From the NCBI GenBank assembly GCA_011053245.1, contig DRGS01000228.1:1-41187 (forward strand): DNA of 41,187 bases. Reading direction: 5' to 3'. Source of the stretch: Phycisphaerales bacterium. Lineage in GTDB: Bacteria > Planctomycetota > Phycisphaerae > Sedimentisphaerales > Anaerohalosphaeraceae. The notes under the pieces are model-generated. The model made no database searches and was not told the DNA's origin. It worked only from the letters and a program-made list of their open reading frames with translations. Below, piece by piece: positions 41,095 through 41,187 of the stretch. Position 1 is the first letter of the stretch, and each line of letters opens with the position of its first letter. A program made the position numbers and the translations under genes.

Positions 41095-41187
41095 CTACCC
41101 ACTTCCACCCCTCATATCGTCGCTTTTGGCCTGGTCATAGGCCTTCTTCCGCAGCAACATCATCAGCAACCTCCGGCACCGTAGCCC
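41095..41187 (-). CDS. possible C-terminal end of an unidentified gene (runs off the window)
   Basis: Two minus-strand frames are open to the window edge. One ends at 41095 with RKKAYDQAKSDDMRGGSG and one ends at 41135 with PEVADDVAAEEGL. Only one can be real and I cannot decide which; no family is recognisable. If a gene is present it lies upstream of the ferredoxin in the same direction. Confidence 0.25.
   Translation of the reverse strand, partial: GLRCRRLLMMLLRKKAYDQAKSDDMRGGSG

Noticed and set aside
1..41187. CRISPR array, prophage, insertion sequence or integrase
   Set aside because: No regularly spaced repeats, transposase, integrase or phage genes were found on either strand.

Overview
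The window looks like a piece of a Planctomycetota chromosome, most likely from the class Phycisphaerae (Sedimentisphaerales-like). This rests on gene content: an Hc1-type histone H1-like peptide, several planctomycete-style exported or lipid-anchored proteins, tandem PadR/membrane-protein genes, and two stretches that resemble low-complexity dispersed intergenic repeats I associate with this group. Base composition is moderate and codon use is fairly even, so there is no obvious large foreign island. All assignments come from reading the sequence and its translations; no database search was possible.

Layout. (1) 1-203, minus: the 5' part of mraZ, the usual first gene of the division/cell-wall cluster, with a promoter and periodic GTGGGA-type MraZ boxes. 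(2) 554-18517, plus: a lipoprotein of unknown role, then an exopolysaccharide/exosortase locus. It runs Wza-type exporter, exosortase (Cys-Arg-His triad visible), EpsI-domain protein, two tandem ~1600-residue TPR proteins that are clear duplicates, a Wzz/Wzc-type chain-length protein with a BY-kinase domain, and a UDP-sugar epimerase with its own promoter. (3) 18663-21789, plus: a NarL/LuxR response regulator and a REC-PAS-kinase-REC hybrid, plausibly controlling the neighbouring locus. (4) 21786-26071, minus: a PadR repressor gene with a perfect inverted-repeat operator and two paralogous membrane proteins. The remains of a third paralog lie between those two. (5) 26519-28339: a FlgM-like anti-sigma factor, then ispE-spoVG (minus), where SpoVG carries an inserted zinc ribbon. 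(6) 28469-33385, plus: YqaA/DedA membrane protein, AMMECR1, a lipoprotein metallopeptidase, Maf, a GH29 fucosidase lipoprotein and a truncated tatD. (7) 33369-36019, minus: cold-shock protein with structured leader and terminator, a DapA/NanA-family aldolase and a YbdG-type MscS channel with a cysteine-rich tail. (8) 36337-39955, plus: LolA-like protein, WrbA-like flavodoxin, histone H1-like peptide, FabZ-like dehydratase, a UvrC-like protein with no nuclease half, and a small unknown protein. (9) 40037-41187, minus: an Rrf2 regulator, a ferredoxin-tRNA-Glu transcription unit with a strong terminator, and an uncertain gene end at the window edge.

How the genes work together. Region 2 is a coherent machine: sugar precursor (epimerase), chain-length control and kinase (Wzc-like), outer-membrane export (Wza-like), and exosortase plus EpsI for anchoring proteins at the surface. 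The twin TPR proteins are candidate periplasmic scaffolds. No protein in the window carries a recognisable C-terminal sorting signal, so exosortase substrates must be encoded elsewhere. The points I find most unusual are the zinc-ribbon SpoVG, the nuclease-less UvrC homolog, the fossil third paralog with a consensus promoter inside it, the duplicated giant TPR genes, and the altered Walker A' motif of the BY-kinase.
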